Of a DNA stretch of 64,000 bases, positions 8,519-17,462 are shown in pieces. How positions within the stretch are numbered: position 1 is the first letter of the stretch; each line of letters begins with the position of its first letter. The translations under genes were made by a program, and so were the position numbers. Below the pieces are notes generated by a model. The model was not told the DNA's origin. It made no database searches and saw only the letters and a program-made list of their open reading frames with translations. Origin of the DNA: JANQIO01 sp036351375 (GTDB taxonomy: Bacteria; Pseudomonadota; Gammaproteobacteria; Pseudomonadales; Halieaceae); NCBI GenBank assembly GCA_036351375.1, contig JAZBOY010000093.1:1-64000 (forward strand). The letters are read 5' to 3'.

Positions 8519-9388
8519 ATGAACATCAACAGCATGACCGCCTTCGCCAGGGAGAGCGATGATACCGGCCCCGGCAACCTGGCCGTGGAAATACGCTCGG
8601 TCAATCACCGCTACCTGGATTGCCAGTTCAAATTACCCGAGGCCCTGCGCGGCCTGGAAACTGCCCTGCGCGAGAGGCTGCAGCAGCGCCTGTCCCGCGG
8701 CAAGGTGGAGGTACAGTTTCGCTGGCAGGCCCAGGCCGGTGGTGAAGGCGCGCTGGACATCAACCGCGAGCGGCTGGCGGCACTGGCGGCAGCCATGGCT
8801 GAGGTCGAGGCCAGCATCAGCCAGGCACAGACGCCCAGCAGCCTGGAAATCCTGCAGTGGCCCGGGCTGGTAGAAGGCGGCGCCGAAGACGCTGAAGCGC
8901 TGGCGAAACGCTCCCTCGCCCTGTTCGATCAGGCACTGGACACACTGCTGGAAACGCGCGCCCGGGAGGGCGGCAAGCTGGCCAGCTTTATTCGCGAGCG
9001 GCTCGATTCGGTGGCGGTCGAGGTGGAAGCGGCTCGCGCGAGGATGCCGGAACTGCTGGCACACCAGCTCGAGCGCATGCGTGCGCGGGTGGCAGACCTC
9101 GGCGTTGAGGCCGACCCGGAGCGCCTCGAACAGGAACTGGCGGTAGTCGCCCAGAAGGCCGACGTAGACGAGGAGCTGGACCGGCTGGTGGCCCACGCAG
9201 AAGAGGTGGGCCGGGTGCTCGACAAGGGCGGCCCCTGTGGGCGGCGGCTGGACTTCCTGATGCAGGAGCTGAACCGTGAGGCCAACACGCTGTCGTCGAA
9301 GTCCCTGGCCACCAGCACCACCCAGAACGCGGTAGAGCTCAAGGTATTGATCGAGCAGATGCGCGAGCAGATCCAGAATATTGAGTAG
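8519..9388 (+). CDS. yicC: YicC family endoribonuclease-like protein
   Basis: YicC proteins are reported to act in RNA turnover; the biological role here is inferred only from the family. The 289-residue product starts MNINSMTAFAR, the usual opening; the ATG at 8519 follows GAGGGG at good spacing and is preferred to the GTG at 8498. The C-terminus has the conserved GRRLDFLMQELNREANTLSSKS and the ELKVLIEQMREQIQNIE tail. The gene is divergent from rph and 33 bp ahead of gmk, likely one transcript. Confidence 0.93.
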   Translation: MNINSMTAFARESDDTGPGNLAVEIRSVNHRYLDCQFKLPEALRGLETALRERLQQRLSRGKVEVQFRWQAQAGGEGALDINRERLAALAAAMAEVEASISQAQTPSSLEILQWPGLVEGGAEDAEALAKRSLALFDQALDTLLETRAREGGKLASFIRERLDSVAVEVEAARARMPELLAHQLERMRARVADLGVEADPERLEQELAVVAQKADVDEELDRLVAHAEEVGRVLDKGGPCGRRLDFLMQELNREANTLSSKSLATSTTQNAVELKVLIEQMREQIQNIE

Positions 9389-9421
9389 CGCCGCTGCAGG
9401 ACCCAAGGAGACTCCAGCCCC

Positions 9422-10039
9422 ATGAAAACCCCCGGCAGCCTCTACACCGTTTCCGCGCCCTCCGGTGCGGGCAAGACCAGCCTGGTCAAGGCGCTGGTAG
9501 ACCGCTGCCCGGGCATCGGCGTCTCGGTATCACACACCACCCGCGAGGTGCGTCCCGGCGAGCGCGATGGCGTCAGCTACCACTTCGTCACCGAAACCGT
9601 GTTCCTGGATATGCTGTCGCGCGGCGAGTTTCTCGAGCACGCCCAGGTGTTCAGCCATTACTACGGCACCTCCCAGTCCTGGGTGGACGAGCAGTTGGCC
9701 ACGGGACAGGACGTGATCCTCGAAATTGACTGGCAGGGGGCCGCCCAAATCAAGCGCCAGCGTGAGGATGCGGTATCCGTGTTTATCCTGCCGCCCTCCC
9801 GGGAGGCCCTGTTGCAGCGCCTCACCAGCCGCGGCCGCGACCAGCAGGACATCATCCAGCAGCGCATGAACCAGGCCCGTGACGAGATGTCCCACTATCC
9901 GGAGGCGGATTTCATCGTCATCAACGATGATTTCGAGACCGCGCTGGCGCAGCTTGAACACCTGGTCGAGGCCCAACGCCTGAGGGCCTCGGCGCAGGTC
10001 ATTAGACACAGTGATCTGCTGACAGATTTGCTGTCGTAA
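9422..10039 (+). CDS. gmk: Guanylate kinase
   Basis: ATP-dependent phosphorylation of GMP to GDP. The 205 residues contain the P-loop SAPSGAGKTSL (about residues 11-21), the GMP-binding SHTTREVRPGERDGVSYHF and the RGRDQQDIIQQR lid. An AGGAG site precedes the ATG. The gene opens the gmk-rpoZ-spoT cluster, which links guanine nucleotide supply with ppGpp metabolism. Confidence 0.97.
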   Translation: MKTPGSLYTVSAPSGAGKTSLVKALVDRCPGIGVSVSHTTREVRPGERDGVSYHFVTETVFLDMLSRGEFLEHAQVFSHYYGTSQSWVDEQLATGQDVILEIDWQGAAQIKRQREDAVSVFILPPSREALLQRLTSRGRDQQDIIQQRMNQARDEMSHYPEADFIVINDDFETALAQLEHLVEAQRLRASAQVIRHSDLLTDLLS

Positions 10040-10050
10040 GCTAATGTTTT

Positions 10051-10059
10051 TGTTATACT
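10051..10059 (+). promoter_or_regulatory. Extended -10 promoter upstream of rpoZ
   Basis: TGTTATACT fits the TGn-TATAAT extended -10 pattern (5 of 6 in the hexamer), 12 bp after the gmk stop. No matching -35 at 17 bp, which extended -10 promoters can lack. It would give a leader of about 150 nt before rpoZ. Confidence 0.45.
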
Positions 10060-10173
10060 TCTCCGCTTCCGTTTGATCGGCCGGAGGCAGCCGGGCGCAC
10101 TGCGCACCGGTCTGGCAACGACCCTTACTATTTGATGCAAGCACCCGCTGCCCCTCACCGGCATGTCGGTGGC

Positions 10174-10209
10174 TGCACTAGCTACTGCACTAGTTATTGC
10201 ACTACAGGA
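10174..10209 (+). repeat. Three tandem 12-bp units before rpoZ
   Basis: Three contiguous 12-bp units all begin TGCACTA: TGCACTAGCTAC, TGCACTAGTTAT, TGCACTACAGGA. The last unit contains the CAGGA Shine-Dalgarno of rpoZ, so the array abuts the ribosome-binding site. This may be a slippage-derived repeat or a leader element. Confidence 0.75.
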
Positions 10210-10216
10210 ACCCAAG

Positions 10217-10480
10217 ATGGCACGTGTAACCGTAGAAGATTGTCTGGAAAACGTCGCGAACCGCTTTGAACTGGTGATGGTCGCCAGCAAGCGCGCCCGG
10301 CAAATGGCCACTGGCGGCAAGGATCCGATGGTGGAAGAAGAGTCAGACAAGCCCACCGTGATCGCCCTGCGTGAAATCGCTGAAGGCTTCATCACCCCCG
10401 ATATTCTCGAGCGCGAAGAAGAAGTTGACGCCGAAGAAGAGCTGCTGGAAGCCATGGAGTCCAGCACCGAGGCTCTCTAG
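10217..10480 (+). CDS. rpoZ: RNA polymerase omega subunit
   Basis: Small subunit that helps assemble beta' into RNA polymerase and forms part of a ppGpp site. The 87-residue form starting MARVTVEDCLENVANRFELV matches the family; an upstream in-frame ATG at 10163 would add 18 residues encoded by the repeat region and is rejected. The conserved KRARQMATGG and DKPTVIALREIAEG are present, and the C-terminus is acidic. It precedes spoT, as in other gammaproteobacteria. Confidence 0.97.
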   Translation: MARVTVEDCLENVANRFELVMVASKRARQMATGGKDPMVEEESDKPTVIALREIAEGFITPDILEREEEVDAEEELLEAMESSTEAL

Positions 10481-10540
10481 CCGGCCGCCGCTGGCGAGGC
10501 GCTGGGCTGTCACTGTGTTCAGATATGAGAGCATAGGCCA

Positions 10541-12658
10541 GTGAACAGCATCAGCGCCCTCGACAGCATCCTCCAGACCTACCTCACTCCCGAGGAAAGC
10601 AACCAAGTCAAGCGCGCCTACTTCTTCGCCGAGCAGGCGCACCATGGCCAGTTTCGCCGCAGCGGCGAAGCCTACGTCACCCACCCGTTAGCCGTTGCCG
10701 GCATCCTTGCCGACATGCACATGGACCATCAGAGCCTGATGGCCGCCATGTTGCACGACGTGATTGAAGACACCGGCATCAAGAAAGAAGCGATCGGCGC
10801 CCAGTTCGGGCCCACCGTGGCCGAGCTGGTGGACGGTGTGAGCAAGCTGACCCAGATCGAATTCAGCTCCCAGGCCGAAAAGCAGGCCGAGAACTTCCAG
10901 AAGATGGCACTGGCCATGGCCAAGGACATTCGCGTGATCCTGGTGAAACTTGCCGACCGCCTGCACAACATGCGCACCCTGGGCGTGCTGCAGGTCGACA
11001 AGCGCCGCCGCATCGCCCGCGAGACCCTGGAAATGTACGCCCCCATCGCGCTGCGGCTGGGCATGAACAACGTGCGCATGGAGTTCGAGAACCTGGGCTT
11101 CAGCGCCCTGCATCCGATGCGCGCCGAGCGCATCTCTGCCGCCGTGCGGCGGGCCCGTGGCAACCGCAAGGAGCTGGTGGAGAAGATTCGTCACCAGCTG
11201 CAGAACTGCCTGGAGCAGGAGGGCCACAGCGCCGAGGTGATCGGCCGCGAGAAACACCTGTACAGCATCTACCTGAAGATGAAAACGAAGGGCAAGAACT
11301 TCTCGGAGATCATGGATATCTTCGCCTTCCGTATCATCGTCGACTCGGTGGATACCTGCTACCGGGTGCTGGGCTGCGTGCACAACCTGTACGCGCCGGT
11401 ACCGGGTGAGTTCAAGGACTACATCGCCATCCCCAAGGCCAACGGCTACCAGTCACTGCACACGGTTTTGATGGGCATGCATGGCGTGCCGATCGAGATC
11501 CAGATTCGCACCCGCGACATGGAAGAAATGGCCAACAACGGCATCGCCGCACACTGGCTCTACAAATCCAGCGACTCGACTGCCGCCAGCGGTAGCCACG
11601 CCCGGGCCCGCCAGTGGGTGCAGGGGCTGCTGGAAATGCAGCAGCGGGCGGGCAACTCGCTGGAGTTCATCGAAAGCGTAAAGATCGACCTGTTCCCGGA
11701 CGAGGTCTACGTGTTCACACCGAAGGGCGACATCATGGAGCTGCCCCGCGGCGCCACCGCGGTGGACTTCGCGTACGCGGTGCACACCGACGTCGGCAAC
11801 AGCTGTGTGGCCTGTCGTATCAACCGGCGCCTGGCACCACTGTCGGAACCGCTGCAGAGCGGCCAGACCGTAGAGATTCTCACCGCCCCGGGGGCGCGGC
11901 CAAACCCGGCCTGGTTCAACTACGCGGTGACCGCCAAGGCGCGCACCAACATCCGTCATTTCCTCAAGCAGCAGCGTCGGGAGGATTCCATCGACCTCGG
12001 CAAGCGCTTGCTCGACAAGGCGCTGATGGCCCTGGACACCCACTTCGATGCGCTCGAACCCGGCAAGATCGAACCCTACCTGGAGCGGGCCGGCTACAAG
12101 CACATGAACCAGTTGCTGGAAGACATCGCCAAGGGCAACCGGGTGGCCACCATTACCGCGCAGCAGTTACTGGGTGAAACGCCAGATGCCGCGACCGGGG
12201 GTGGATTCTCACCGCAGCCAGTGGCCATACGCGGCACCGAGGGCTTCATGGTCAGCTACGGCAAATGCTGCCACCCGATCCCCGGCGACGCGGTGGCGGG
12301 TTATATCAGCGCCGAGCGCGGCATCGTGGTTCACCGGGAGGGCTGTCACAATCTGGCCGAGTTGCGCGAAAACGCCGACCGCCTGGTACCCCTGCGTTGG
12401 GACGACCACGTCGAGGGCGAATTTGTTGCCGCCCTGCGCATCGAGGTGGAAAATCGCCGCGGCATGCTGGCTGTGCTGGCCACTCGCATCAACAGCCTCG
12501 ACGCCAACATCGAAAAAATCAGCACCGAGGACAAGGACTACCAGTTCAGCTACGTCAACCTGGAAATGTCGGTGAAGAATCGCGTGCACCTGGCGCAGAT
12601 TCTGAAACGCATACGCAGCCTGAAGGAAGTCCACAAGGTTACCCGCATCAAGCATTGA
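10541..12658 (+). CDS. spoT: Bifunctional ppGpp synthetase/hydrolase
   Basis: Makes and degrades (p)ppGpp in the stringent response. The 705 residues show an HD hydrolase domain (HPLAVAGILADM and the intact LHDVIEDTG), the synthetase domain (FRIIVDSVDTCY to NGYQSLHTVL and IEIQIRTRDMEEMA), a TGS domain (VYVFTPKGDIMELPRGATAVDFAY) and a C-terminal ACT domain. The intact HD motif distinguishes it from RelA. The start is GTG, with only a weak ribosome site. It follows rpoZ by 60 bp and is followed closely by ridA. Confidence 0.96.
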   Translation: MNSISALDSILQTYLTPEESNQVKRAYFFAEQAHHGQFRRSGEAYVTHPLAVAGILADMHMDHQSLMAAMLHDVIEDTGIKKEAIGAQFGPTVAELVDGVSKLTQIEFSSQAEKQAENFQKMALAMAKDIRVILVKLADRLHNMRTLGVLQVDKRRRIARETLEMYAPIALRLGMNNVRMEFENLGFSALHPMRAERISAAVRRARGNRKELVEKIRHQLQNCLEQEGHSAEVIGREKHLYSIYLKMKTKGKNFSEIMDIFAFRIIVDSVDTCYRVLGCVHNLYAPVPGEFKDYIAIPKANGYQSLHTVLMGMHGVPIEIQIRTRDMEEMANNGIAAHWLYKSSDSTAASGSHARARQWVQGLLEMQQRAGNSLEFIESVKIDLFPDEVYVFTPKGDIMELPRGATAVDFAYAVHTDVGNSCVACRINRRLAPLSEPLQSGQTVEILTAPGARPNPAWFNYAVTAKARTNIRHFLKQQRREDSIDLGKRLLDKALMALDTHFDALEPGKIEPYLERAGYKHMNQLLEDIAKGNRVATITAQQLLGETPDAATGGGFSPQPVAIRGTEGFMVSYGKCCHPIPGDAVAGYISAERGIVVHREGCHNLAELRENADRLVPLRWDDHVEGEFVAALRIEVENRRGMLAVLATRINSLDANIEKISTEDKDYQFSYVNLEMSVKNRVHLAQILKRIRSLKEVHKVTRIKH

Positions 12659-12668
12659 AGGAATCGCC

Positions 12669-13052
12669 ATGACCAACCGCGCCGTTATCTCCAGCGCCGA
12701 TGCCCCCGAGGCGATCGGACCCTACTCACAGGCCGTCAAGGTCGGCAGCACCGTATGGCTGTCGGGTCAGATCCCGCTGGACCCGGCCACCATGACTCTG
12801 GTGGAGGGCGATACCAGCGCCCAGGCGCGGCAGGTGTTCCAAAACCTCAGCGCGGTGGCCGAGGCGGCCGGCGGTAGCCTCAACGACGCGGTCAAGGTCA
12901 ACATCTCCCTGACCAACCTCGAAGACTTCGCCGCGGTCAACGCGGTTATGGCGGAGTACTTTACCGAACCCTACCCAGCGCGGGCCTGTGTACAGGTGGC
13001 GGCGCTGCCCAAGGGTGCCGACATCGAGGTAGAAGTGATCATGGCGCTTTGA
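12669..13052 (+). CDS. ridA: RidA family enamine/imine deaminase
   Basis: Hydrolyses reactive enamine/imine intermediates such as 2-aminoacrylate, protecting PLP enzymes. The 127 residues include the usual AIGPYSQAVKVG, SGQIPLDP and the C-terminal PARACVQVAALPKGADIEVEVIM with the conserved arginine. AAGGA precedes the ATG 10 bp after spoT. In E. coli trmH occupies the spoT-recG interval; here ridA and an SDR gene do, as in Pseudomonas. Its last 14 bp overlap the convergent epimerase gene. Confidence 0.94.
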   Translation: MTNRAVISSADAPEAIGPYSQAVKVGSTVWLSGQIPLDPATMTLVEGDTSAQARQVFQNLSAVAEAAGGSLNDAVKVNISLTNLEDFAAVNAVMAEYFTEPYPARACVQVAALPKGADIEVEVIMAL

Positions 13053-13893
13053 GCGCCAGCATGGCACCGTAGCCGGCCCGGTAATCCGGATAGCGCAGGG
13101 CGTAGCCCGAGGCTCGCATCAGGGCGTTTCGACAGCGCCGGCTGCCCGCCGGAGGGGCCACCGTTTCGCGCGGATCAACAACGCCCAGCTGCGCCGCCAA
13201 CCAACTCTCCACCTCGTGGCTCAAGGCCGGCTGATCATCACTGGCCAGGTACACCGGCGCCCATTCCTCACGATCGACAAGATGCATAAGGAACCCGACG
13301 CAATCGTCGCGATGAATGCGATTGCTGTAGTGAGCCGGCTCCCGGGTCACAATATCTCCGGCCTGGATGCGCTTCAGCAGGCGACTGGGGCTGCGGCCGT
13401 ATATACCGGAGAAGCGCACCACCGCAACCTTGTGGTGACTGTCCAGCAGCGCTTGCTCGGCGGCCACCAGGACCTCGGCCTGGCCATCCGCCGGGGCCAG
13501 TGGCGAGGCCTCGTCGACCCAGGCGCCGCCGGCGTCCCCGTAGACCCGCGTACTGGATACATAGATCAGACGCTGCGGCGGCAGGTCCTGCCACAGGCTC
13601 AACAGATTCTCCACCGGCCGCAGGTAACCCTGCCGGTAACCCTCGACATCGCGCGCGGGCGGCGTCGGGGTGAGCAGGGTAATGTCGGCCGGGTGATCAG
13701 CCAGCTGCAACAGCGACGCCGGGTCGCCGTAGTCAAGAGACAGCGCCGGCAGGTTGGCGGGCAGGGCCGCAATGTTGCGACGCAAGGCCAGGGGCTGGTC
13801 ACCGCGGTTGGCCAGTTCACTGGCAACTGCCGTGCCCAGGTCACCACAGGCGATCAGGTTGACACGAACGGGGTTTTTTTCGGCAGGGCTCAC
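13039..13893 (-). CDS. NAD-dependent epimerase/dehydratase-like (SDR) protein
   Basis: Substrate unknown. About 284 residues from a GTG at 13893, chosen because VNLIACGDLGTAVASEL starts the Rossmann fold shortly after; the open frame continues to 14034 and would overlap recG. Visible are a GxxGxxxA dinucleotide motif, LIYVSSTRVYGD with the SSTxVYG pattern of atypical SDRs, and RFSGIYG. This resembles the YeeZ group. There is no obvious partner: it is divergent from recG and its 3' end overlaps ridA by 14 bp. Confidence 0.82.
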   Translation of the reverse strand: MSPAEKNPVRVNLIACGDLGTAVASELANRGDQPLALRRNIAALPANLPALSLDYGDPASLLQLADHPADITLLTPTPPARDVEGYRQGYLRPVENLLSLWQDLPPQRLIYVSSTRVYGDAGGAWVDEASPLAPADGQAEVLVAAEQALLDSHHKVAVVRFSGIYGRSPSRLLKRIQAGDIVTREPAHYSNRIHRDDCVGFLMHLVDREEWAPVYLASDDQPALSHEVESWLAAQLGVVDPRETVAPPAGSRRCRNALMRASGYALRYPDYRAGYGAMLALKAP

Positions 13894-13951
13894 TGGTACA
13901 ACTATACGCCGCCCTGCAACGGCCAGCACCGTCTTATGCAAGTTCCGCCCC

Positions 13952-16009
13952 ATGCCTGATATAGCCAACCAGCCGGTAACCAGCCTGCGCGGGGTGGGGC
14001 CGCGCATGGCGGAGAAACTTGCCGAGGCCGGCATCGCCCAGGTCGAGGACCTGCTGTTCCACCTGCCTCTGCGCTATCAGGATCGCACCCGCATCACTCC
14101 GCTGGGCGCCGTGCAGCCCGGTTCCGACGTGGTGGTGGAAGGCGAAGTCCGGGTCGCCGATATCGCTTTCGGGCGCCGCCGCAGCCTGCTGTGCCGTATC
14201 CAGGACAGCACCGGCTCCCTGAGCCTGCGCTTCTTTCATTTCTCTGCCGCACAGAAGAACAACCTGCAGGCCGGCCGCCGTATCCGCTGCTTCGGCGAGG
14301 TACGGCGCGGCGCCAGTGGCCTGGAGATGTACCACCCCGAGTACCGACTGCTGGACGAGGCCCAGGCGACGCCGGTAGAGGACTCGCTGACGCCGATCTA
14401 TCCCGGCACCGCCGGCGTGTCACAGAGTACCTGGCGCAAGCTCTGTGCACAGGCAGTGGAGCTGGTGGCGCGCGCCGCCCCGGCGGACCTGCTGCCCGCC
14501 GGGGAAGGTTTTGGGCTGAGCCTGGTGGACGCGTTGACCTACCTGCACGCGCCGCCCCCTGATGCGCCCCAGGAACTGATCCGGGAAGGTCGCCATCCCG
14601 CCCAGCTGCGGCTCGCCCTGGAAGAACTGGTGGCTCACAACCTGTCGCTGGAGAAACTGCGGCGCCAGCAGCAGGCGCGAGGCGCGCCGGTGCTGGCGGA
14701 CGGGGGCGATGCGGCGGCCAACTTTATTGCCACACTGCCATTCGCCCTCACCGCTGCCCAGCAGCGGGTGGTTGACGAGATCGACACCGACCTGGCCCGG
14801 CCAGTGCCGATGTTGCGGCTGGTGCAGGGGGATGTCGGCTCCGGCAAGACCGTGGTCGCGGCCTGTGCCGCGCGCCGCGCCATGGCCTGCGGCTTCCAGG
14901 TGGCGATCATGGCACCCACCGAAATTCTTGCCGAGCAGCACCGTGCCAGCTTTGCCAGTTGGTTTGAGTACGCCGGCATCAGCCCCTGCCTGTTGACCGG
15001 GCGCATCAAGGGAAAGGCTCGCCGCTCGGCGCTGGAGGCAATCGCCAGCGGGGAGGCACCGCTGATTGTCGGTACCCACGCCCTGTTCCAGGACGAGGTA
15101 GCCTTTGCCCGGCTGGGACTCGTGGTGGTGGATGAGCAGCACCGCTTCGGTGTGCACCAGCGCCTGCGCCTGACCGAGAAGGGCGAACAACCGCACCAGC
15201 TGGTGATGACGGCAACTCCGATTCCCAGGACGCTGTCCATGGTAGCCTATGCAGACCTCGATTGTTCGGTTATCGATGAATTGCCCCCCGGGCGCCAGCC
15301 GGTACAGACCGCGCTGGTCAGCGACAGCCGGCGCGACAAGGTCATCGAGCGGGTGCGCGCCGCCTGCGAGGGCGGGCGCCAGGCATACTGGGTGTGCACC
15401 CTGATCGAGGAGTCCGACGCACTCGAAGCCCAGGCCGCCGAGGCCACCTGCCGCGACCTGGAGGCACGGTTACCGGGGCTGCGAGTGGGGCTGGTACACG
15501 GTCGCCTCAAACCTTCTGAGAAAGAAGCGGTCATGCAGCAGTTCAAGACCGGTGACATCGACCTGCTGGTAGCGACCACGGTGATCGAGGTGGGCGTTGA
15601 TGTGGCCAACGCCAGCCTGATGATTATCGAGAACCCGGAACGGCTCGGCCTGGCGCAGCTGCACCAGCTGCGCGGACGGGTCGGGCGCGGCGCCGATGCC
15701 AGCCACTGCGTGCTGCTGTTCAAGTCACCGCTGAGCCACCAGGGGCAGGCGCGGCTCAGCACCATGCGCGAGAGCAATGACGGCTTCTATATTGCTGAAC
15801 GCGACCTGGAACTGCGCGGCCCCGGCGAGGTGCTGGGTACGCGCCAGACCGGGCTGATGGATTTCCGGGTGGCCGACATCCAGCTGCACGGCGACCTGCT
15901 GGAGCGGGTGCGCGAACTGGGGCGGGAAGTCGCCGACCAGCGGCCCGAGCAGGTGGAGCCGCTGATCAGGCGCTGGCTCGGCAATGCGGAGCGCTTCGCC
16001 AGCGTATAA
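13952..16009 (+). CDS. recG: ATP-dependent DNA helicase RecG
   Basis: Remodels stalled forks and branch-migrates Holliday junctions. The 685-residue product from the ATG at 13952 (MPDIANQPVTSLRGVGP) has the N-terminal wedge/OB domain, Walker A GDVGSGKTVVA, the VVDEQHRFGV Walker B, MTATPIPRTLSM (motif III), and the C-terminal helicase motifs VATTVIEVGVDV and QLRGRVGRG. Upstream in-frame codons back to 13754 lie antisense within the epimerase and are rejected. Confidence 0.97.
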   Translation: MPDIANQPVTSLRGVGPRMAEKLAEAGIAQVEDLLFHLPLRYQDRTRITPLGAVQPGSDVVVEGEVRVADIAFGRRRSLLCRIQDSTGSLSLRFFHFSAAQKNNLQAGRRIRCFGEVRRGASGLEMYHPEYRLLDEAQATPVEDSLTPIYPGTAGVSQSTWRKLCAQAVELVARAAPADLLPAGEGFGLSLVDALTYLHAPPPDAPQELIREGRHPAQLRLALEELVAHNLSLEKLRRQQQARGAPVLADGGDAAANFIATLPFALTAAQQRVVDEIDTDLARPVPMLRLVQGDVGSGKTVVAACAARRAMACGFQVAIMAPTEILAEQHRASFASWFEYAGISPCLLTGRIKGKARRSALEAIASGEAPLIVGTHALFQDEVAFARLGLVVVDEQHRFGVHQRLRLTEKGEQPHQLVMTATPIPRTLSMVAYADLDCSVIDELPPGRQPVQTALVSDSRRDKVIERVRAACEGGRQAYWVCTLIEESDALEAQAAEATCRDLEARLPGLRVGLVHGRLKPSEKEAVMQQFKTGDIDLLVATTVIEVGVDVANASLMIIENPERLGLAQLHQLRGRVGRGADASHCVLLFKSPLSHQGQARLSTMRESNDGFYIAERDLELRGPGEVLGTRQTGLMDFRVADIQLHGDLLERVRELGREVADQRPEQVEPLIRRWLGNAERFASV

Positions 16010-16028
16010 GCAGAAACAGGGAGGTGAT

Positions 16029-17399
16029 TCAGCCGAGGATCGGCGGCAACTCCTTCTGCAGCGCCAGCTTCTCTTTGGTGGCATCTCCGGTCAGCGCAAA
16101 TCCCAGCAACTGGCCGTCGCCGTTGCGGAATTCCGCCTTCACGTTGTTGCCGTCCTCGCTGACCTGCCACTCACCGGCAGTGTCCGGCGCCACCGGGCTT
16201 ACCACCACCGGGCAAGCCGGCGTCTTGATGGTCACCGGCATGGCCGGGTAGGCCACGTCGGTGGGCTCGCCCGCCAGGGTCTTGCCCAGCGCCCGGGCCG
16301 CTGCCATCAGCGGTGCCACATACACCAGCACATGGCCTTCCACTTCCGCGCAGTCGCCAAAGGCATAGACGTTGGGCGCGCTGGTTTCGAGCCGGCGGTT
16401 GGCCCTGATGCCGCGGCCGACTTCGATGCCCGCCGACTCGGCCAGGCCGGTGCTGGGACGCACACCCACCGCGCAAAGCACGATATCGGCCGCGATGGTC
16501 TCACCGTTGTTGAGGCTCACCGCCACGCCGTCGCCGGACTTGTTCACTTCGGTGGCCAGCGGACCAAAATGGAAGTGCGCGCCCTTTTCCTCCAGGCCTC
16601 GCTGTACCGCCTTGCCGGCGGGTTCGGGCAGCAGGGTGGGCAGGCAATAGCCGAGCGGGTCGACCGTCTCGACTTCGAAACCGCCATTGAGCAGGTCGTT
16701 GGTGAACTCACAGCCGATCAGGCCGCCGCCGATAATGCAGACCTTCTTTACATCATTCTTGGCAATGGCCTGGCGGAAATCATCGTAGTCCAGCAGGTCG
16801 TTGACCGAGTATACGTACTCCAGCGCGTCGCCACCCAGCGGCGGCTTGATGACCTCGGCGCCCACGGCCAGCACCAGCTTCGAATAGTGCAGGGCGGTCT
16901 CGGAATCTGCCACGTGCACCAGCTGCTTGTCGGTATCGATACCGGAGACCCGGGTGCGGGTCCAAACGGAAGCGTTGAGTGTCTGGCCCATGCTACCGGC
17001 ATCGGCTGTGGCCAGGTCGTCGGCACCGGTGCCTTTGGTGTAGCCCGTGGACAACATCGGCTTGGAGTAGGCGCGGCCATCATCGGCGGTAATCAGGATC
17101 AGCGGCGTCGAGTCGTCGTGTTTGCGGAATTCCTTGGCCAGCCCGTAGCCCGCCAGGCCGGTGCCGATGATCACCACCGGGGCGTGTTCGGTGTCCGCCT
17201 CTGCCTCCTGGTGGTGGGGAACCTGCTCGACCGGCGACTCCTCGATCAGCTCGAAATCTTCCTTGCCGACACCGCAATCGGGACATAGCCAGTCCTCGGG
17301 GACATCCTCCCATTTGGTGCCAGGCGCGATGCCGTCATCCGGCCAGCCCTTGGCCTCGTCATAGACCAGGCCGCAGACAATGCATTCCCATTTGCTCAT
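16029..17399 (-). CDS. Rubredoxin - rubredoxin reductase fusion protein
   Basis: Single 456-residue protein predicted to move electrons from NAD(P)H through FAD to its own iron centre and on to an acceptor such as an alkane hydroxylase. Residues 1-55 are a rubredoxin with Cys6, Cys9, Cys39 and Cys42 in two CxxCG knuckles. After an acidic linker, FAD binding (VVIIGTGLAGYGLA, near residue 75), NAD(P)H binding (VCIIGGGLIGCEF) and the FAD-closing YAFGDCAE follow, as in RubB. The start at 17399 begins MSKWECIVCG after a GGAGA site. Pseudomonas has separate rubA1, rubA2 and rubB near this locus; here one fused gene stands between recG and ubiC. No alkB-type hydroxylase is in the window, so the acceptor is unknown. 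Confidence 0.93.
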   Translation of the reverse strand: MSKWECIVCGLVYDEAKGWPDDGIAPGTKWEDVPEDWLCPDCGVGKEDFELIEESPVEQVPHHQEAEADTEHAPVVIIGTGLAGYGLAKEFRKHDDSTPLILITADDGRAYSKPMLSTGYTKGTGADDLATADAGSMGQTLNASVWTRTRVSGIDTDKQLVHVADSETALHYSKLVLAVGAEVIKPPLGGDALEYVYSVNDLLDYDDFRQAIAKNDVKKVCIIGGGLIGCEFTNDLLNGGFEVETVDPLGYCLPTLLPEPAGKAVQRGLEEKGAHFHFGPLATEVNKSGDGVAVSLNNGETIAADIVLCAVGVRPSTGLAESAGIEVGRGIRANRRLETSAPNVYAFGDCAEVEGHVLVYVAPLMAAARALGKTLAGEPTDVAYPAMPVTIKTPACPVVVSPVAPDTAGEWQVSEDGNNVKAEFRNGDGQLLGFALTGDATKEKLALQKELPPILG

Positions 17400-17462
17400 A
17401 GGCTGGGGTCTCCGTGAACAGTGTAAATTTTGAGGATCGACAACTATAAGGCCGGCTGAAAA

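Noticed and set aside
10163..10216. Longer rpoZ start at 10163
   Set aside because: The 18 extra residues are encoded by the tandem repeat and absent from omega subunits; the Shine-Dalgarno fits 10217.
15984..17288. 434-codon open frame antisense to the rubredoxin fusion
   Set aside because: Shadow frame; Gly/His/Gln-rich with no family features.
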